From contig JAIQFE010000038.1 in NCBI GenBank assembly GCA_020073445.1, positions 41,642 to 105,641 of the forward strand: DNA of 64,000 nt, written 5' to 3'. Source of the stretch: Terriglobia bacterium (lineage in GTDB: Bacteria; Acidobacteriota; Terriglobia; Bryobacterales; Bryobacteraceae). The position numbers and the translations under genes are program-made. This document shows positions 9,001-18,604 of the stretch, piece by piece. How positions within the stretch are numbered: the first letter of the stretch is position 1; each line of letters opens with the position of its first letter. The notes below the pieces were generated by a model that made no database searches, had not been told where the DNA came from, and saw only the letters and a program-made list of their open reading frames with translations.

Positions 9001-10238
9001 CTACGGAATGGGTTCGATTCTAAGCAGCGCGCCCGCGTCTTCGTCCGTCAAAAGATACAGCAAACCGTCCGGGCCCTGGCGAACTTCGCGAATTCTCTGG
9101 TGCAGTTCGGTGAGCATCGTTTCGCGGCGAAGCTCTTCGGTCTTGTCATTGAACACGATCCGCTCCAGATGTCCCGTTCCGGGGATTTCGCCCGTGCGCA
9201 TGCTGCCGACGAAAACGTTGTTCTTCCACGCAGGGAAGCGATCGCCCGTGTAGACCGCCATGCCGGCCACCGCGATCGACGGCACCCAGAACACGAGTGG
9301 CTGTTCGATGCCTTCGCGCCACGGCACTTCCGAAACCCGTGGACCCTCGTACGTGCGGCCATAGCTCGCCACCGGCCAGCCGTAGTTCTTGCCCGGCAGG
9401 ATGATGTTGATTTCATCGCCGCCATTCGGACCGTTTTCGTTATTCCACAGGGCTCCCGTCACCGGATGCACCATCAGCCCCAGCGTATTGCGATGCCCCA
9501 TGGAATAGATCTCAGGTCTATATCCGGCGCGCCCCCCATGGAATAGATCTCAGGTCTATATCCGGCGCGCCCCACGAAGGGATTGTCCTGGGGAACTGTG
9601 CCGTCGTCGCGCAGCCGCATGATCTTTCCGCGATGACTCTTGGGATCTTGCGAAGAGTCGCTATTCGAAGCGCCGTTCGACACATAGATCATGCCATCGC
9701 GCCCGAATGCCATGCGCGAGTTGTACCCGTTTGCGTCCTCCGGCAGCCAATCGGCCACGAAGATATCCCGAACCTCCGTCAGCGCGCCGTTCTCCAGGCG
9801 TCCCCGCGCCAGCGCCGTCGCGATCGTCTTATTCGGCCCCGGCTTGTTGTAAGTAAGATAGACCAGCTTGTTCTCGGCGAACTTGGGATGCAGCGCCACA
9901 TCCATCAGTCCCGAGTTCCCGATCAGCCGCACCGCGGGCACTCCCGTGACCGGCTTCGGGTCGAGCTTGGCGTCCCGCGTCACATCATGGATAACTCGCA
10001 GCCGCCCCGGACGCTCCGTCACCAGCATGCTGCCGTCCGGCAGAAACACCAGGCTCCACGGATGTTCCAGACCCTTGGCGACCACCGACACCCGGATCTT
10101 GTGCTGCTCGGCCGTGTCGAAGACAAATGGTCCGTTTCCCAGCGGAGCCACCGGCACGCCTATCGGCTGCTGAGCAACGGCCCCTGCCATCGCGGCCACC
10201 AAACCAAGGAAACAGTTTCTTAGCACGACGTCACGCAT
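9001..10238 (-). pseudogene. PQQ-dependent sugar (glucose/sorbosone) dehydrogenase, frameshifted
   Basis: Beta-propeller dehydrogenase of the GSDH family, about 400 aa if intact. The 5' part (9474-10238, minus strand) has a signal peptide and HPWSLVFLPDGSMLVTERPGRL, NSGLMDVALHPKF and MAFGRDGMIYVSNG. The 3' part (9001-9501) resumes with GHRNTLGLMVHP, NENGPNGGDEIN and YGWPVASYG. The two frames are separated by an exact 38-bp tandem duplication (9496-9571). Removing one copy joins YRPEIYSM directly to GHRNTLG and restores a full-length protein. It is a very recent inactivation, a reversible slippage mutation, or an assembly error. Confidence 0.9.
9496..9571. repeat. 38-bp exact tandem duplication
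   Basis: Two head-to-tail copies, 9496-9533 and 9534-9571, are identical. The unit begins CCCCATGGAATAGATC and ends CCGGCGCGCC. Because 38 is not a multiple of 3, the duplication shifts the reading frame of the sugar dehydrogenase it lies in. Confidence 0.95.
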
Positions 10239-10294
10239 GGCTCGAAAGTATCACCCGCCAGCGCCGACGTGCAACCTGCGACCTGCGACCCCGA

Positions 10295-13132
10295 TCAAGC
10301 GCCGCTCAGAGCCGGGCTTTTCGAACTCTCCAGCGTCTGTTCGATCGCCGTTAGCAAGGCGTCGGCGGCGATCGGTTTCGACACGTACCCATCCATCCCG
10401 GCGGACAGGCAGCGCTCCCGATCGCCTTCCATCGCGTGGGCCGTCATCGCGATGATCGGTACGTGGGCCCCGGTCCGCCTTTCGTGTTCGCGGATCTCCT
10501 GAGTTGCCTCGAATCCATCCATGTCCGGCATTTGCACGTCCATCAGCACCACGTCGAAGCTCTGTTTCTCCAGCGCCTCGATCGCCCCGCGGCCCGACAC
10601 GGCAGTGACCACCGAGTGTCCCTGTTTCTCCAGTAAGCGAGTAGCCAGCCGCCGATTCACTTCGTTATCGTCCACCACCAGGATGTGCAAACCGGCTTGA
10701 GCTTCGCGCACTGGGTGGGAATGGGCCAGAAACGGTATGGTTTCGCGATCAGGTTGCCCGCGGAATGCTCGCAGGAGCGCGTCCAGCAGGTCCGCGTCGC
10801 CAACGGGCTTCGTCAAGTATCCGGAAACGCCCAATCCCCGGCATCGCGCGGCGTCCCCTGGAAAGCCTCCCGACGTCAAAACGATCACGGCGCACGAAGC
10901 GAGCCGGGGATCCTGTTTGATGCTCTCGACCAAAGTGAAACCGTCCATTTCCGGCATGTGAGCGTCGGCCACCACCAGTGGATAAGGATCGCCGTCCCGC
11001 GCGGCTTGTCGCAGCGAAGTCAGCGCCTGCGAGCCGGAGGCCGCCAAGGTCGCGCGCACCCCATAAGATCGCAAAGTCTGTCCGAGGATACGGCGATTCG
11101 TGGCATTGTCGTCTACCGCCAGAACCCGCAGATTCCGCAGCGTGGCGAGGTCACCTTTAGTCGGTTCGCGGCGAAGTTCTTCGCCCGGCTTCAAGTACGC
11201 CGTAAACGAAAACTCACTGCCTTTCCCTGGCTGACTCTTCAGCTCCAGCGTTCCTCCCATCAGAGCGATCAGGCGCGAGGAGATCGTGAGCCCCAGCCCC
11301 GTGCCGCCGAATCGTCTCGAGATCGAGGTGTCGGCCTGCGTAAAAGCCTCGAAGATCAACTTTTGTTTTTCAGGCGCAATGCCGATTCCGGTATCCCGAA
11401 CTTTGAAATTCAGACCCACCAGCTCTTTTGACGCGGACTGTGCGTCTACTTGCACCATGACCTCGCCATGCTCGGTGAACTTAAGAGCATTGCCGACAAG
11501 ATTGACCAGTACCTGGCGAAGACGTCCAGGGTCGCCTATGACGTTGTCAGGCACCCCGGACGCCACGGCGTAGATCAGTTCCAGGTTCCTTTCGGCCGCG
11601 CGCGTTTCCATGGCCTTCATGGTTGCGGCGATAGTCGCCCTCAAGCTGAAAGGGACACTCTCCAGTTTCAGCTTGCGAGCCTCGATCTTGGAAAAGTCCA
11701 GGATGTCGTTAAGGATGCCCAAGAGGGACTGGGCGGAAGACTGCACAATGGTGAGCGATTCCCTTTGGTCGGGAGTCAGCTCGGTGTCGAGCACCACATC
11801 CGTCATCCCGATCACGCCATTCATGGGCGTCCGGATCTCATGGCTCATGTTCGCCAGAAATTCGCTTTTCGCCTGACTGGCTGCCTCCGCTGCTTCCTTC
11901 GCCTTTTTCCACTCTTCCTCGGCGCGCTTCCTGTCCGAGATGTTGACCAGAATACCTTCCACCATCGGCCTGCCGCCATTCTCGTTTTCGTCTTCAATCA
12001 AACAGACGTTCGCAAGGACCCATATCGGGTGGCCATCCCTGTGACGTAGCCTCAGCTCATGATTGGAACCGGCAGTCTTGGACTTCAGGCCTTGCAGGAA
12101 GGCTTGCCGCTCTTCGGCATCGAAATAGAAATCCGAAGCCCGCAGACCCAGCGCGCGAACTTCGTCTATGGACGTATAGCCCATGAATTGAGCCAGGGCT
12201 CGGTTGCAATCGAGGATCTCGCCATCCCAGGAAGTTCGCAGAACTCCCGCCAAGTTCTGATCGAACAGGCGGCGGTATCGTTTCTCGGAATCCCGCAGAG
12301 CTTCTTCGGCCTGTTTGCGCGCCGTGATATCGGAAGCCGTGCCGACGATATAGCGCTTGCCGTCTTTCTCATAGCTGCTCATCGCCCTAGCATCGAACCA
12401 AACCCACGCGCCATCCTTGCGCTGGATCCGGTATTCGGTACTGAAGAATTTCCCTTCGGTGAGCGCGGCGGTGAACTGTGCCCGTACTCTTGGCGCGTCT
12501 TCCGGGTGAATCCGGCTATACCAGACGCCCGATTCATAGATTTCTTGCGGCGTATATCCGTAGAATGTCTCGATGTTGGGAGTGATGAATACGCATTGCC
12601 CGTTCGGATCCGCCGTCCAGACGACATCGGGAATGTGGTCCACCAGCAGGCGATACCGTTCTTCGCTCTCGCGAATCGCCTGCTCCTGGCGCTTGCGTTC
12701 AGTCACGTCCTGCTTGATCGCGATGTAGCGGGAGATCATGCCGGCCGCATCCAGAACCGGCGTGATCGTCATCTCCTCCGCATAGCAAGTCCCGTCCTTG
12801 CGCTGGTTGACCAGCTCTCCGTGCCAATTCTTGCCGGAGGAGATCGTCGCCCACAAATCCCGGTAGAACTCCGGGTTCTGTTTGCCGGACTTGAGGAGCC
12901 GCGGGTTCTGCCCGACGGCTTCTTCGGCGCTATAGCCGGTCATTCGCGTAAACGCCGGGTTTACGTATTGGATTCGGCCCTCGCTGTCGGCGATGATAAC
13001 GCCTTCTGCGGCCTGCGCCATCGCGGCATTCAGGCCCGACTGTTCCCCGTCTGCGTCCTGCGGTGCGGGAGCAGGGACCGGAACGGGAGGCCGGACCTCT
13101 GGGCGCGTCTCCGGGTTGACCATGGCTTCCAT
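10295..13132 (-). CDS. PAS-containing hybrid sensor histidine kinase with two receiver domains
   Basis: Cytoplasmic sensor kinase of 945 aa with no membrane segment. Domain order: PAS (about 35-160), PAS (165-285), PAS (290-410), coiled linker, HisKA with the phospho-accepting His in NMSHEIRTPMNGVIGM (about 436), HATPase (VNLVGNALKFTEHG, DTGIGIAPEKQ, RRFGGTGLGLTI), REC1 (LAVDDNATNRR... DAHMPEMDGF) and REC2 (LVVDDNEVNRR... DVQMPDMDGFE). Two receivers after the kinase resemble BarA/GacS-like and other hybrid phosphorelay kinases. It is an orphan; the final output partner is not adjacent. Repeated PAS domains suggest sensing of redox, light or small ligands. Confidence 0.93.
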   Translation of the reverse strand: MEAMVNPETRPEVRPPVPVPAPAPQDADGEQSGLNAAMAQAAEGVIIADSEGRIQYVNPAFTRMTGYSAEEAVGQNPRLLKSGKQNPEFYRDLWATISSGKNWHGELVNQRKDGTCYAEEMTITPVLDAAGMISRYIAIKQDVTERKRQEQAIRESEERYRLLVDHIPDVVWTADPNGQCVFITPNIETFYGYTPQEIYESGVWYSRIHPEDAPRVRAQFTAALTEGKFFSTEYRIQRKDGAWVWFDARAMSSYEKDGKRYIVGTASDITARKQAEEALRDSEKRYRRLFDQNLAGVLRTSWDGEILDCNRALAQFMGYTSIDEVRALGLRASDFYFDAEERQAFLQGLKSKTAGSNHELRLRHRDGHPIWVLANVCLIEDENENGGRPMVEGILVNISDRKRAEEEWKKAKEAAEAASQAKSEFLANMSHEIRTPMNGVIGMTDVVLDTELTPDQRESLTIVQSSAQSLLGILNDILDFSKIEARKLKLESVPFSLRATIAATMKAMETRAAERNLELIYAVASGVPDNVIGDPGRLRQVLVNLVGNALKFTEHGEVMVQVDAQSASKELVGLNFKVRDTGIGIAPEKQKLIFEAFTQADTSISRRFGGTGLGLTISSRLIALMGGTLELKSQPGKGSEFSFTAYLKPGEELRREPTKGDLATLRNLRVLAVDDNATNRRILGQTLRSYGVRATLAASGSQALTSLRQAARDGDPYPLVVADAHMPEMDGFTLVESIKQDPRLASCAVIVLTSGGFPGDAARCRGLGVSGYLTKPVGDADLLDALLRAFRGQPDRETIPFLAHSHPVREAQAGLHILVVDDNEVNRRLATRLLEKQGHSVVTAVSGRGAIEALEKQSFDVVLMDVQMPDMDGFEATQEIREHERRTGAHVPIIAMTAHAMEGDRERCLSAGMDGYVSKPIAADALLTAIEQTLESSKSPALSGA

Positions 13133-13359
13133 CGCCTCCTTGACTTCGGCTGCATATGGGCAATCCAGAAACCATCCCCGCCATTCTGTGGAAATAGCTT
13201 AAAGTCCCACTCCTGGTGATATTTCCGCTCGCCCGGCGATCCCACAAGCTGCCGTGGGTGCGGCATCCGGCCCAGGCATCCGAGCCAACTGCCCTAGGGT
13301 CAACCACTTACTCGGGTCTTAAGCGGTGCCGAGGCGGGCTCGGGGAACTTCCGAAGGAC

Positions 13360-15678
13360 CTATTTCTTCTTGGCAGCCTTTTTCGCGGGTGCCTTCTTCT
13401 TCGCAGTGGCTTTCTTCTTCGCGGGAGCCTTCTTCTTCACCGTCGAAGCGCCGTTCGTCGAAGTCCCCTTCAAAACCGGTCCGATCTGGGCCAGGGTGAA
13501 TGACTCCAGAAAACTCGGCTTGATGTACAGGCTTTTGAGCGCACTCGGCTTGATTGCTCCCGTTGCTGCCATTTTCGCGGTGCCGCCGCCCTCAGCCCAA
13601 GCGCTGTCCCACAGCATCGATAGCGTACGGGCCCCTGCGGCCATTACTTTCACCGTGTCGTCGCCGAACTCGTCCCAAAGATTCTGGGCGACGTCCTTGG
13701 GCTTTAGTTTCCGGATCGGAACGAACGCGTCCACGATCTTCTTGGGTTGGATATCGTCAAACGTTTGCTGCATCAGCCCGACCACGGCCTTGGCGGCTCC
13801 GAATCCGTGACCCTTGTTCAGAGCCAGGCCGTGCGTCTTCCCGTCAAACTCCTTTTGCAACCTGGCGAGAATCTCGGGCGTGTGGAAATTGACCAGGCCG
13901 TCCTCATACGCGCTGTGAACGCCTTTCGCGACGGGCTGTTCCACGCTCTTCGTCACGCCCGTTTTCTTGTTGGTCACTTGCACCGTTTCGGTATCCGCGG
14001 GATCGCCGTTGAACATGTAGGAAATGTGCAGCGGTTGGCAGGCATCGCCGACATAGTGCGAAAGGATGCCGGCCGTGCAGACGAAACGTTTGGCGTCGCC
14101 TTTTCCGGCCGCATCCACCATCTCGTCGTAGATTTGCCAGCAGCGAAATGGCAACAGCCCCTTGCTGCCGTCCTTGACCTTGGGATCGTTGTAGTACGTC
14201 ATCCAAACCGTGGGGTCGATATTCTTGGCCGATTTTTCGCATAGCTCCAACAATGTGGTGTTGTTGCTGTCTTTCTTGTCCATGTCGGCGAAGTGATTGG
14301 AGTGCTCGGGACTCGTCATCCCTCCGCGCTTATTCGGGCCGACCTTCCATACCATGTCCGGAACATCCGCCAGCGGGACGAAATTCTTGGTGCTCAATCC
14401 CTTCATGTTCCCGGCGTTGATCTGGCCTAGGGGAAACGTAATGGAGTTGAGGTTCGCCATCATCAGCGACTTGAGCTGGGCGTCCTTAACGATTTCGCAG
14501 GCTTTCTCCGCGATCGTGTAGTGGCCGACCGCTCCCCAATACTCCGGATGGCCGATGTTCCAGTCTTGGACGTAGTCGATGTTCAAGATCCGGCAGACCG
14601 TGCTCAGGCTGGTGGCCAGGGCATACGGCTGGCCTTCCTGCGTGCCGCCCCCGGTCATGAGAACCTGACCGCCCCACTGCACGGCCAGAGGCTTGGGTCC
14701 CTCGCCAGGTTTATCCGGCGGCATCAGCCACAGCGTGCCGGAATCGCCACGGTGCGTCTCGAACGGCTTGTCTCCGTCGGGTGCGATGAGAAAATCGGCG
14801 ACGTACTCCGAGCCGCTGACCGACTGGTACCGGTAGAACATGCCGAGAATCCGGCCATTCATAGGACCGCTGGCGCAGCCGTAAGCCTGCAAGGGTGTGT
14901 CCAGCAGCCGCAAGGAGATGTTATCCGTACTGAGGTCCACCAGAGAGCCCGTGGTGCCGATGCCATAGATCTGCGCGGTCCAGCGCGTGGCGTCGTCCAC
15001 CTCGATCAGGCCGATATCCATGTGCACGAACACGCCTTTGCCCGGCCAGCCGGGATAGGCCCGCTCAAAAGGCATTCGAGTGATCTGTTTGGAGGAACTT
15101 CTCCCGATGGGTACCTTCTCGCCACCCAGAACCGAATAGACCACTTCGCCGGTTTCGCCGGTCACGTGGCGGTTCGTCAGTGCGTAGACCAGATGCCCGT
15201 CCGTGACCATTCCGCCAATCGAAGCGATATGCTCCTCGCCCTGAACGTCGGCGATCACCGGATACCCGCCGCCAATCCAGTTGCCGGGGAACTTCGGATT
15301 CACCGCCTCCGCCGGTCCACTAAGTTGCGGCGGCGCTTCCACCACGCACAGAGGAATTACCCGGCCATCCGACATTTCAATCAGGGGCGGGATGAAGTGG
15401 GCGGCGTCGATCCCATGCCCGAATTGTCCCTTGGGCACCCATTGGCTGACGAACACCAGGATGCAGGGCCACGAATAGGTCTTTACTTCGGAATTGCCGA
15501 GCGTCTTTTTCTCGTCTTTCTTGTGCTTCTCCTTGCGCACCAGGTAGCGGCCCAAAGCGGTGCCGACTACGTTGTCTTTGCGCATGAGCTGGCGATGATA
15601 AAAGTCGCGCGCATCCACTAAATCGCGGAACGAAAGCGTGCTGAACTGCTTATAGGGATCGCTCTGCTGGATGGGCAT
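13360..15678 (-). CDS. trypsin-like serine protease fused to S1/P1-nuclease / zinc phospholipase C-fold domain, lysine-rich tail
   Basis: Protein of 772 aa with AGGAG before its ATG and no signal peptide. The N-terminal half has a chymotrypsin-fold triad: H171 in LTNRHV, D221 in MDIGLIEV and S313 in HRGDSGTLW. From residue 381 the sequence WGAVGH begins a second enzyme. The W-x4-H spacing, HFADMD, HYVGDACQPLH (His, Asp +4, His +10) and HSAYE (His, Glu +4) match the trinuclear zinc site shared by S1/P1 nucleases and bacterial phospholipase C. The last 25 residues are Lys/Ala/Pro repeats like histone H1 tails. In characterised relatives the free N-terminal Trp binds zinc, but here the Trp is internal. 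The gene stands alone. Confidence 0.8.
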   Translation of the reverse strand: MPIQQSDPYKQFSTLSFRDLVDARDFYHRQLMRKDNVVGTALGRYLVRKEKHKKDEKKTLGNSEVKTYSWPCILVFVSQWVPKGQFGHGIDAAHFIPPLIEMSDGRVIPLCVVEAPPQLSGPAEAVNPKFPGNWIGGGYPVIADVQGEEHIASIGGMVTDGHLVYALTNRHVTGETGEVVYSVLGGEKVPIGRSSSKQITRMPFERAYPGWPGKGVFVHMDIGLIEVDDATRWTAQIYGIGTTGSLVDLSTDNISLRLLDTPLQAYGCASGPMNGRILGMFYRYQSVSGSEYVADFLIAPDGDKPFETHRGDSGTLWLMPPDKPGEGPKPLAVQWGGQVLMTGGGTQEGQPYALATSLSTVCRILNIDYVQDWNIGHPEYWGAVGHYTIAEKACEIVKDAQLKSLMMANLNSITFPLGQINAGNMKGLSTKNFVPLADVPDMVWKVGPNKRGGMTSPEHSNHFADMDKKDSNNTTLLELCEKSAKNIDPTVWMTYYNDPKVKDGSKGLLPFRCWQIYDEMVDAAGKGDAKRFVCTAGILSHYVGDACQPLHISYMFNGDPADTETVQVTNKKTGVTKSVEQPVAKGVHSAYEDGLVNFHTPEILARLQKEFDGKTHGLALNKGHGFGAAKAVVGLMQQTFDDIQPKKIVDAFVPIRKLKPKDVAQNLWDEFGDDTVKVMAAGARTLSMLWDSAWAEGGGTAKMAATGAIKPSALKSLYIKPSFLESFTLAQIGPVLKGTSTNGASTVKKKAPAKKKATAKKKAPAKKAAKKK

Positions 15679-15900
15679 CGTGACTCTCCTGTTTTACAAT
15701 TCGCGGGGAAGCAGTTAGGAGTATACATCGAATTACTTCTATATACGCAGAATTATTGGGGACTTAAAATCCGTGTTTGTCATCGTATTGTGACAAGGCT
15801 GGCGCCATGCTGGACCGGCTGGCAGGTGGAAGCCGTTCGGCAAGTAAGGTTTGACACACCAGCCTTCCGTCCTTGAGAATGGAGGTGCCCACCTATCCGT

Positions 15901-15987
15901 GCGGATATGGCGGAATTGGCAGACGCGCTAGATTCAGGTTCTAGTTCTCGCAAGGGAGTGGAGGTTCAAGTCCTCTTATCCGCACCA
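15901..15987 (+). tRNA. tRNA-Leu (anticodon CAG)
   Basis: The acceptor stem GCGGATA pairs with TATCCGC. A long variable arm typical of class II tRNAs is present. The anticodon stem CTAGA/TCTAG holds the loop TTCAGGT, anticodon CAG. The T loop is GTTCAAGTC, and CCA is encoded at 15985-15987. Confidence 0.96.
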
Positions 15988-16141
15988 TCGTTTTTGTCCT
16001 CGATCCGATAGTCATGCCTCCCGGCCCGCTCCTCAATAGAGTGGGAAGTTTCCGTGCGATATACTCGTCGTTGATTAGTAGCAGCCGGTTAGTGGCAGCC
16101 GCATGCGGTGGCACGCCGTAACTTATTGAGGATTCGAGTAC

Positions 16142-18604
16142 ATGCGCATAAAGTTGGCAGCCGGTTCCCTGGCCGTTTTGACCCTCTCTCCGGCGATCTT
16201 CGGCCAGGTGGTGCCTGCCGAGATTGAACGAGGCTTCTTCACTCGCTACTGCCTCGGTTGCCACAGCCAGAACGCCAAGAAAGCCGGTATGGAATCCGCC
16301 CTGCGTATCACCCTGGGCGAGCTGGATACCGCCCATGTCGAGAAGAATCCACAGGAATGGGAGCGCGTCGTCCGTAAGCTTCGCGCCGGGATGATGCCTC
16401 CTTCGGGAGCCCCTCGGCCCGATGTCGCGACGTACGAACAAAGGATCGCGTGGCTCGAGACCGAGCTCGACCGCCATGCCGTGTCGCACGTGCCGCCGCC
16501 CGGCCTGCATCGCATGAATCGCACCGAGTATGCCAACGCCATTCGCGACCTGCTCGCCCTTGAAATCAATCCCGCCAAGTACCTCCCTTCCGACGATTCC
16601 ACCCGCGGTTTCGACAATATCGCGGGAGCGCTCTCCATCTCGCCCGCGCTGCTCGAGTCGTACGTTTCGGCCGCCGCCAAAATCAGCCGGATGGCCCTGG
16701 GCCGGGTCAACACGCCTAGTGAAACGGTCTATCGCGCGCCCGAGGACACTTCGCAGGAGCTCCACATCGAAGGCATGCCGTTCCGCACCCGCGGCGGCAT
16801 GAAGATCGAGCACGAATTTCCCGCCGACGGCGAGTACGGCTTCTCCGTGTATCCCATCAACAAGGGCAACATGGATCTGAACACCGCCTTTGGTGATATC
16901 AAGGGCGAAAAGCTCGACCTGATCATCGATGGCGAGCGCGTCAAACTCTTCGATTGGGATAACGACGTCGCCCACGGCGACGCCGTGCGCAACGGGACGA
17001 AGCCCATCAAGGTTGCGCTCAAAGCCGGACGCCACACCGTGATCGTCACCTTCCTCCAGACCACCCAGGTGCCCGGTCTCGACCTGAACCAGCACTTCAT
17101 GCGCAGCACCATCGAAACCGGCGATCTTCCCGGTTACAACTTCTTCCCCCAGCTCGGCAAGGTGACCATCTCCGGCCCGTTCGATGCCAAACCCGCCACC
17201 GATAGCCCCAGCCGCCAGAAAATCTTTGCCTGCAAGCCCGCCAACGCTGCTGCGGAGACTGCGTGCGGCAAGCAGATCCTGAACACCCTGGCGCGCCGCG
17301 CGTTCCGCCGCACCGTCACCCCCCAGGACACCGAGCTGCTGATGAGTTTCTACCAGCAGGGCCGCAACACGTCGGACAACAACGGCAGCTTTGACCAAGG
17401 TATCGAAATGGCACTCAACCGGATCCTGGCCGATCCGGAATTCGTCTTCCGCAAAGAGGTCCCGCCCGCCAGCGTGAAGCCCGGCGAGAAATATCGCCTG
17501 AACGACACCGAACTCGCCTCGCGTCTGTCGTTCTTCCTGTGGAGCAGCATCCCCGATGATCAATTGCTCACGCTCGCCAGCCAGAACAAGCTTCACGACC
17601 CCGCCACATTGGAACAGCAGGTCAAGCGCATGCTGGCCGATCCCCGCTCGGATGAGCTGGTCAGGAACTTCGCCGGCCAGTGGCTGAACCTGCGCGGCTT
17701 GCAGAGCCAGAGCCCCACCGTCGCGCTGTTTCCCGATTTCGACGACAGCCTGCGCCAGGCCCTGCGCACCGAAACCGAGATGTTCGTCGACAGCGTGGTG
17801 CATGAAGATCGCAGCGTCATCGACCTGATCGACGCCGACTATACGTTTGTAAATGAGCGCCTCGCTAAACATTACGGGATGCCCGATATCTATGGCAGCC
17901 GGTTCCGGAGAGTCACGCTAGGTCAGGAGGATCGGGAGTATGCCATGCGCCGCGGCCTGCTGGGCAAGGGGTCGATCCTCGCGGTCTCCTCGCACCCTGA
18001 GCGAACCATGCCGCCGATTCGCGGCAAGACTGTCATGCAGATTTTCCTGGGCGTCAGTCCGCCCGATCCGCCGCCCAACGTCCCCGATCTTCCCAAGGCG
18101 GCCAGCACGGTCCACGGCGGCGCGAAGCCCACCATGCGCCAGCAGCTCGAATTGCACCGCAAGGTCGAGCCATGCGCCAGTTGCCACAAGATCATGGACC
18201 CGATCGGATTCTCGCTCGAGAATTTCGACGCGATCGGCCGATGGAGAGTCACGGATGAAGGCAGCGCCATCGACGCCGCCGGGCAGTTGGTCGATGGCAG
18301 CAAGCTCGACGGCGTCGCGAGCCTGCGGCAAGCCCTGCTGAAGTACAAGCCTCAGTTCGTTCGCGTGGTGACCGAGAAGCTCATGATCTACGCGCTGGGG
18401 CGGGGAACCGAATACTACGACATGCCCCTGGTCCGATCCATCGTGCGCGATGCCGAGCGCAACAACTACAAATTCTCATCCCTGGTCCTCGGCGTGGTCA
18501 AAAGCGAACCCTTCCAGACGAATATGAAGACCAGTGGGGCAGGCTTTCAGCCTGTCGCGGGGCTTTTAGCCCCGCCTACAAAAAGCTCAGAGAGCAGAAA
18601 CTGA
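16142..18604 (+). CDS. DUF1587/1592/1588/1585 cytochrome c-type secreted protein
   Basis: Exported protein of 820 aa (signal peptide ends near AIFGQ) of a large family found in Planctomycetes and Acidobacteria. A c-type heme motif CLGCH lies near residue 39, and a second CASCH lies at about residue 680, inside the DUF1588/1585 part. DUF1587 is seen in MNRTEYANAIRDLL, and DUF1592 and DUF1588 in LSFFLWSSIPDDQLL and RRGLLGKGSILAVSSHPERT. The biochemical role is unknown; an electron-transfer or surface redox role is inferred from the hemes. The C-terminal 20 or so residues are encoded by a REP-like hairpin element. The stop overlaps the next start (TGATG), so it is coupled to the DUF1552 gene. 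Confidence 0.92.
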   Translation: MRIKLAAGSLAVLTLSPAIFGQVVPAEIERGFFTRYCLGCHSQNAKKAGMESALRITLGELDTAHVEKNPQEWERVVRKLRAGMMPPSGAPRPDVATYEQRIAWLETELDRHAVSHVPPPGLHRMNRTEYANAIRDLLALEINPAKYLPSDDSTRGFDNIAGALSISPALLESYVSAAAKISRMALGRVNTPSETVYRAPEDTSQELHIEGMPFRTRGGMKIEHEFPADGEYGFSVYPINKGNMDLNTAFGDIKGEKLDLIIDGERVKLFDWDNDVAHGDAVRNGTKPIKVALKAGRHTVIVTFLQTTQVPGLDLNQHFMRSTIETGDLPGYNFFPQLGKVTISGPFDAKPATDSPSRQKIFACKPANAAAETACGKQILNTLARRAFRRTVTPQDTELLMSFYQQGRNTSDNNGSFDQGIEMALNRILADPEFVFRKEVPPASVKPGEKYRLNDTELASRLSFFLWSSIPDDQLLTLASQNKLHDPATLEQQVKRMLADPRSDELVRNFAGQWLNLRGLQSQSPTVALFPDFDDSLRQALRTETEMFVDSVVHEDRSVIDLIDADYTFVNERLAKHYGMPDIYGSRFRRVTLGQEDREYAMRRGLLGKGSILAVSSHPERTMPPIRGKTVMQIFLGVSPPDPPPNVPDLPKAASTVHGGAKPTMRQQLELHRKVEPCASCHKIMDPIGFSLENFDAIGRWRVTDEGSAIDAAGQLVDGSKLDGVASLRQALLKYKPQFVRVVTEKLMIYALGRGTEYYDMPLVRSIVRDAERNNYKFSSLVLGVVKSEPFQTNMKTSGAGFQPVAGLLAPPTKSSESRN
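18534..18580. repeat. REP-like double hairpin inside coding sequence
   Basis: Two adjacent stem-loops: GGCAGGC/GCCTGTC at about 18538-18556 and CGGGGCT/AGCCCCG at 18558-18574, followed by CCTACA. Related GGCGGGG-CTACA sequence occurs after the ankyrin gene at 21,722-21,735. The element lies within the 3' end of the DUF1592 gene and supplies its last codons. Confidence 0.75.

Noticed and set aside
9001..10238. Two separate genes for the sugar dehydrogenase halves
   Set aside because: The exact 38-bp duplication at the junction and the restored fit after removing one copy show one broken gene.
12059..13219. A 386-codon plus-strand frame opposite the histidine kinase
   Set aside because: The opposite strand has clear PAS, HisKA and receiver motifs; no motif on this strand.
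14521..15621. A 366-codon plus-strand frame opposite the protease fusion
   Set aside because: The minus strand carries the catalytic triad and zinc motifs in one long frame; this is its shadow.
15941..17872. A 643-codon minus-strand open frame opposite the DUF1592 gene
   Set aside because: It is the antisense of a well-supported gene with heme and DUF motifs; its translation has no recognisable domain and it also runs across the tRNA-Leu.
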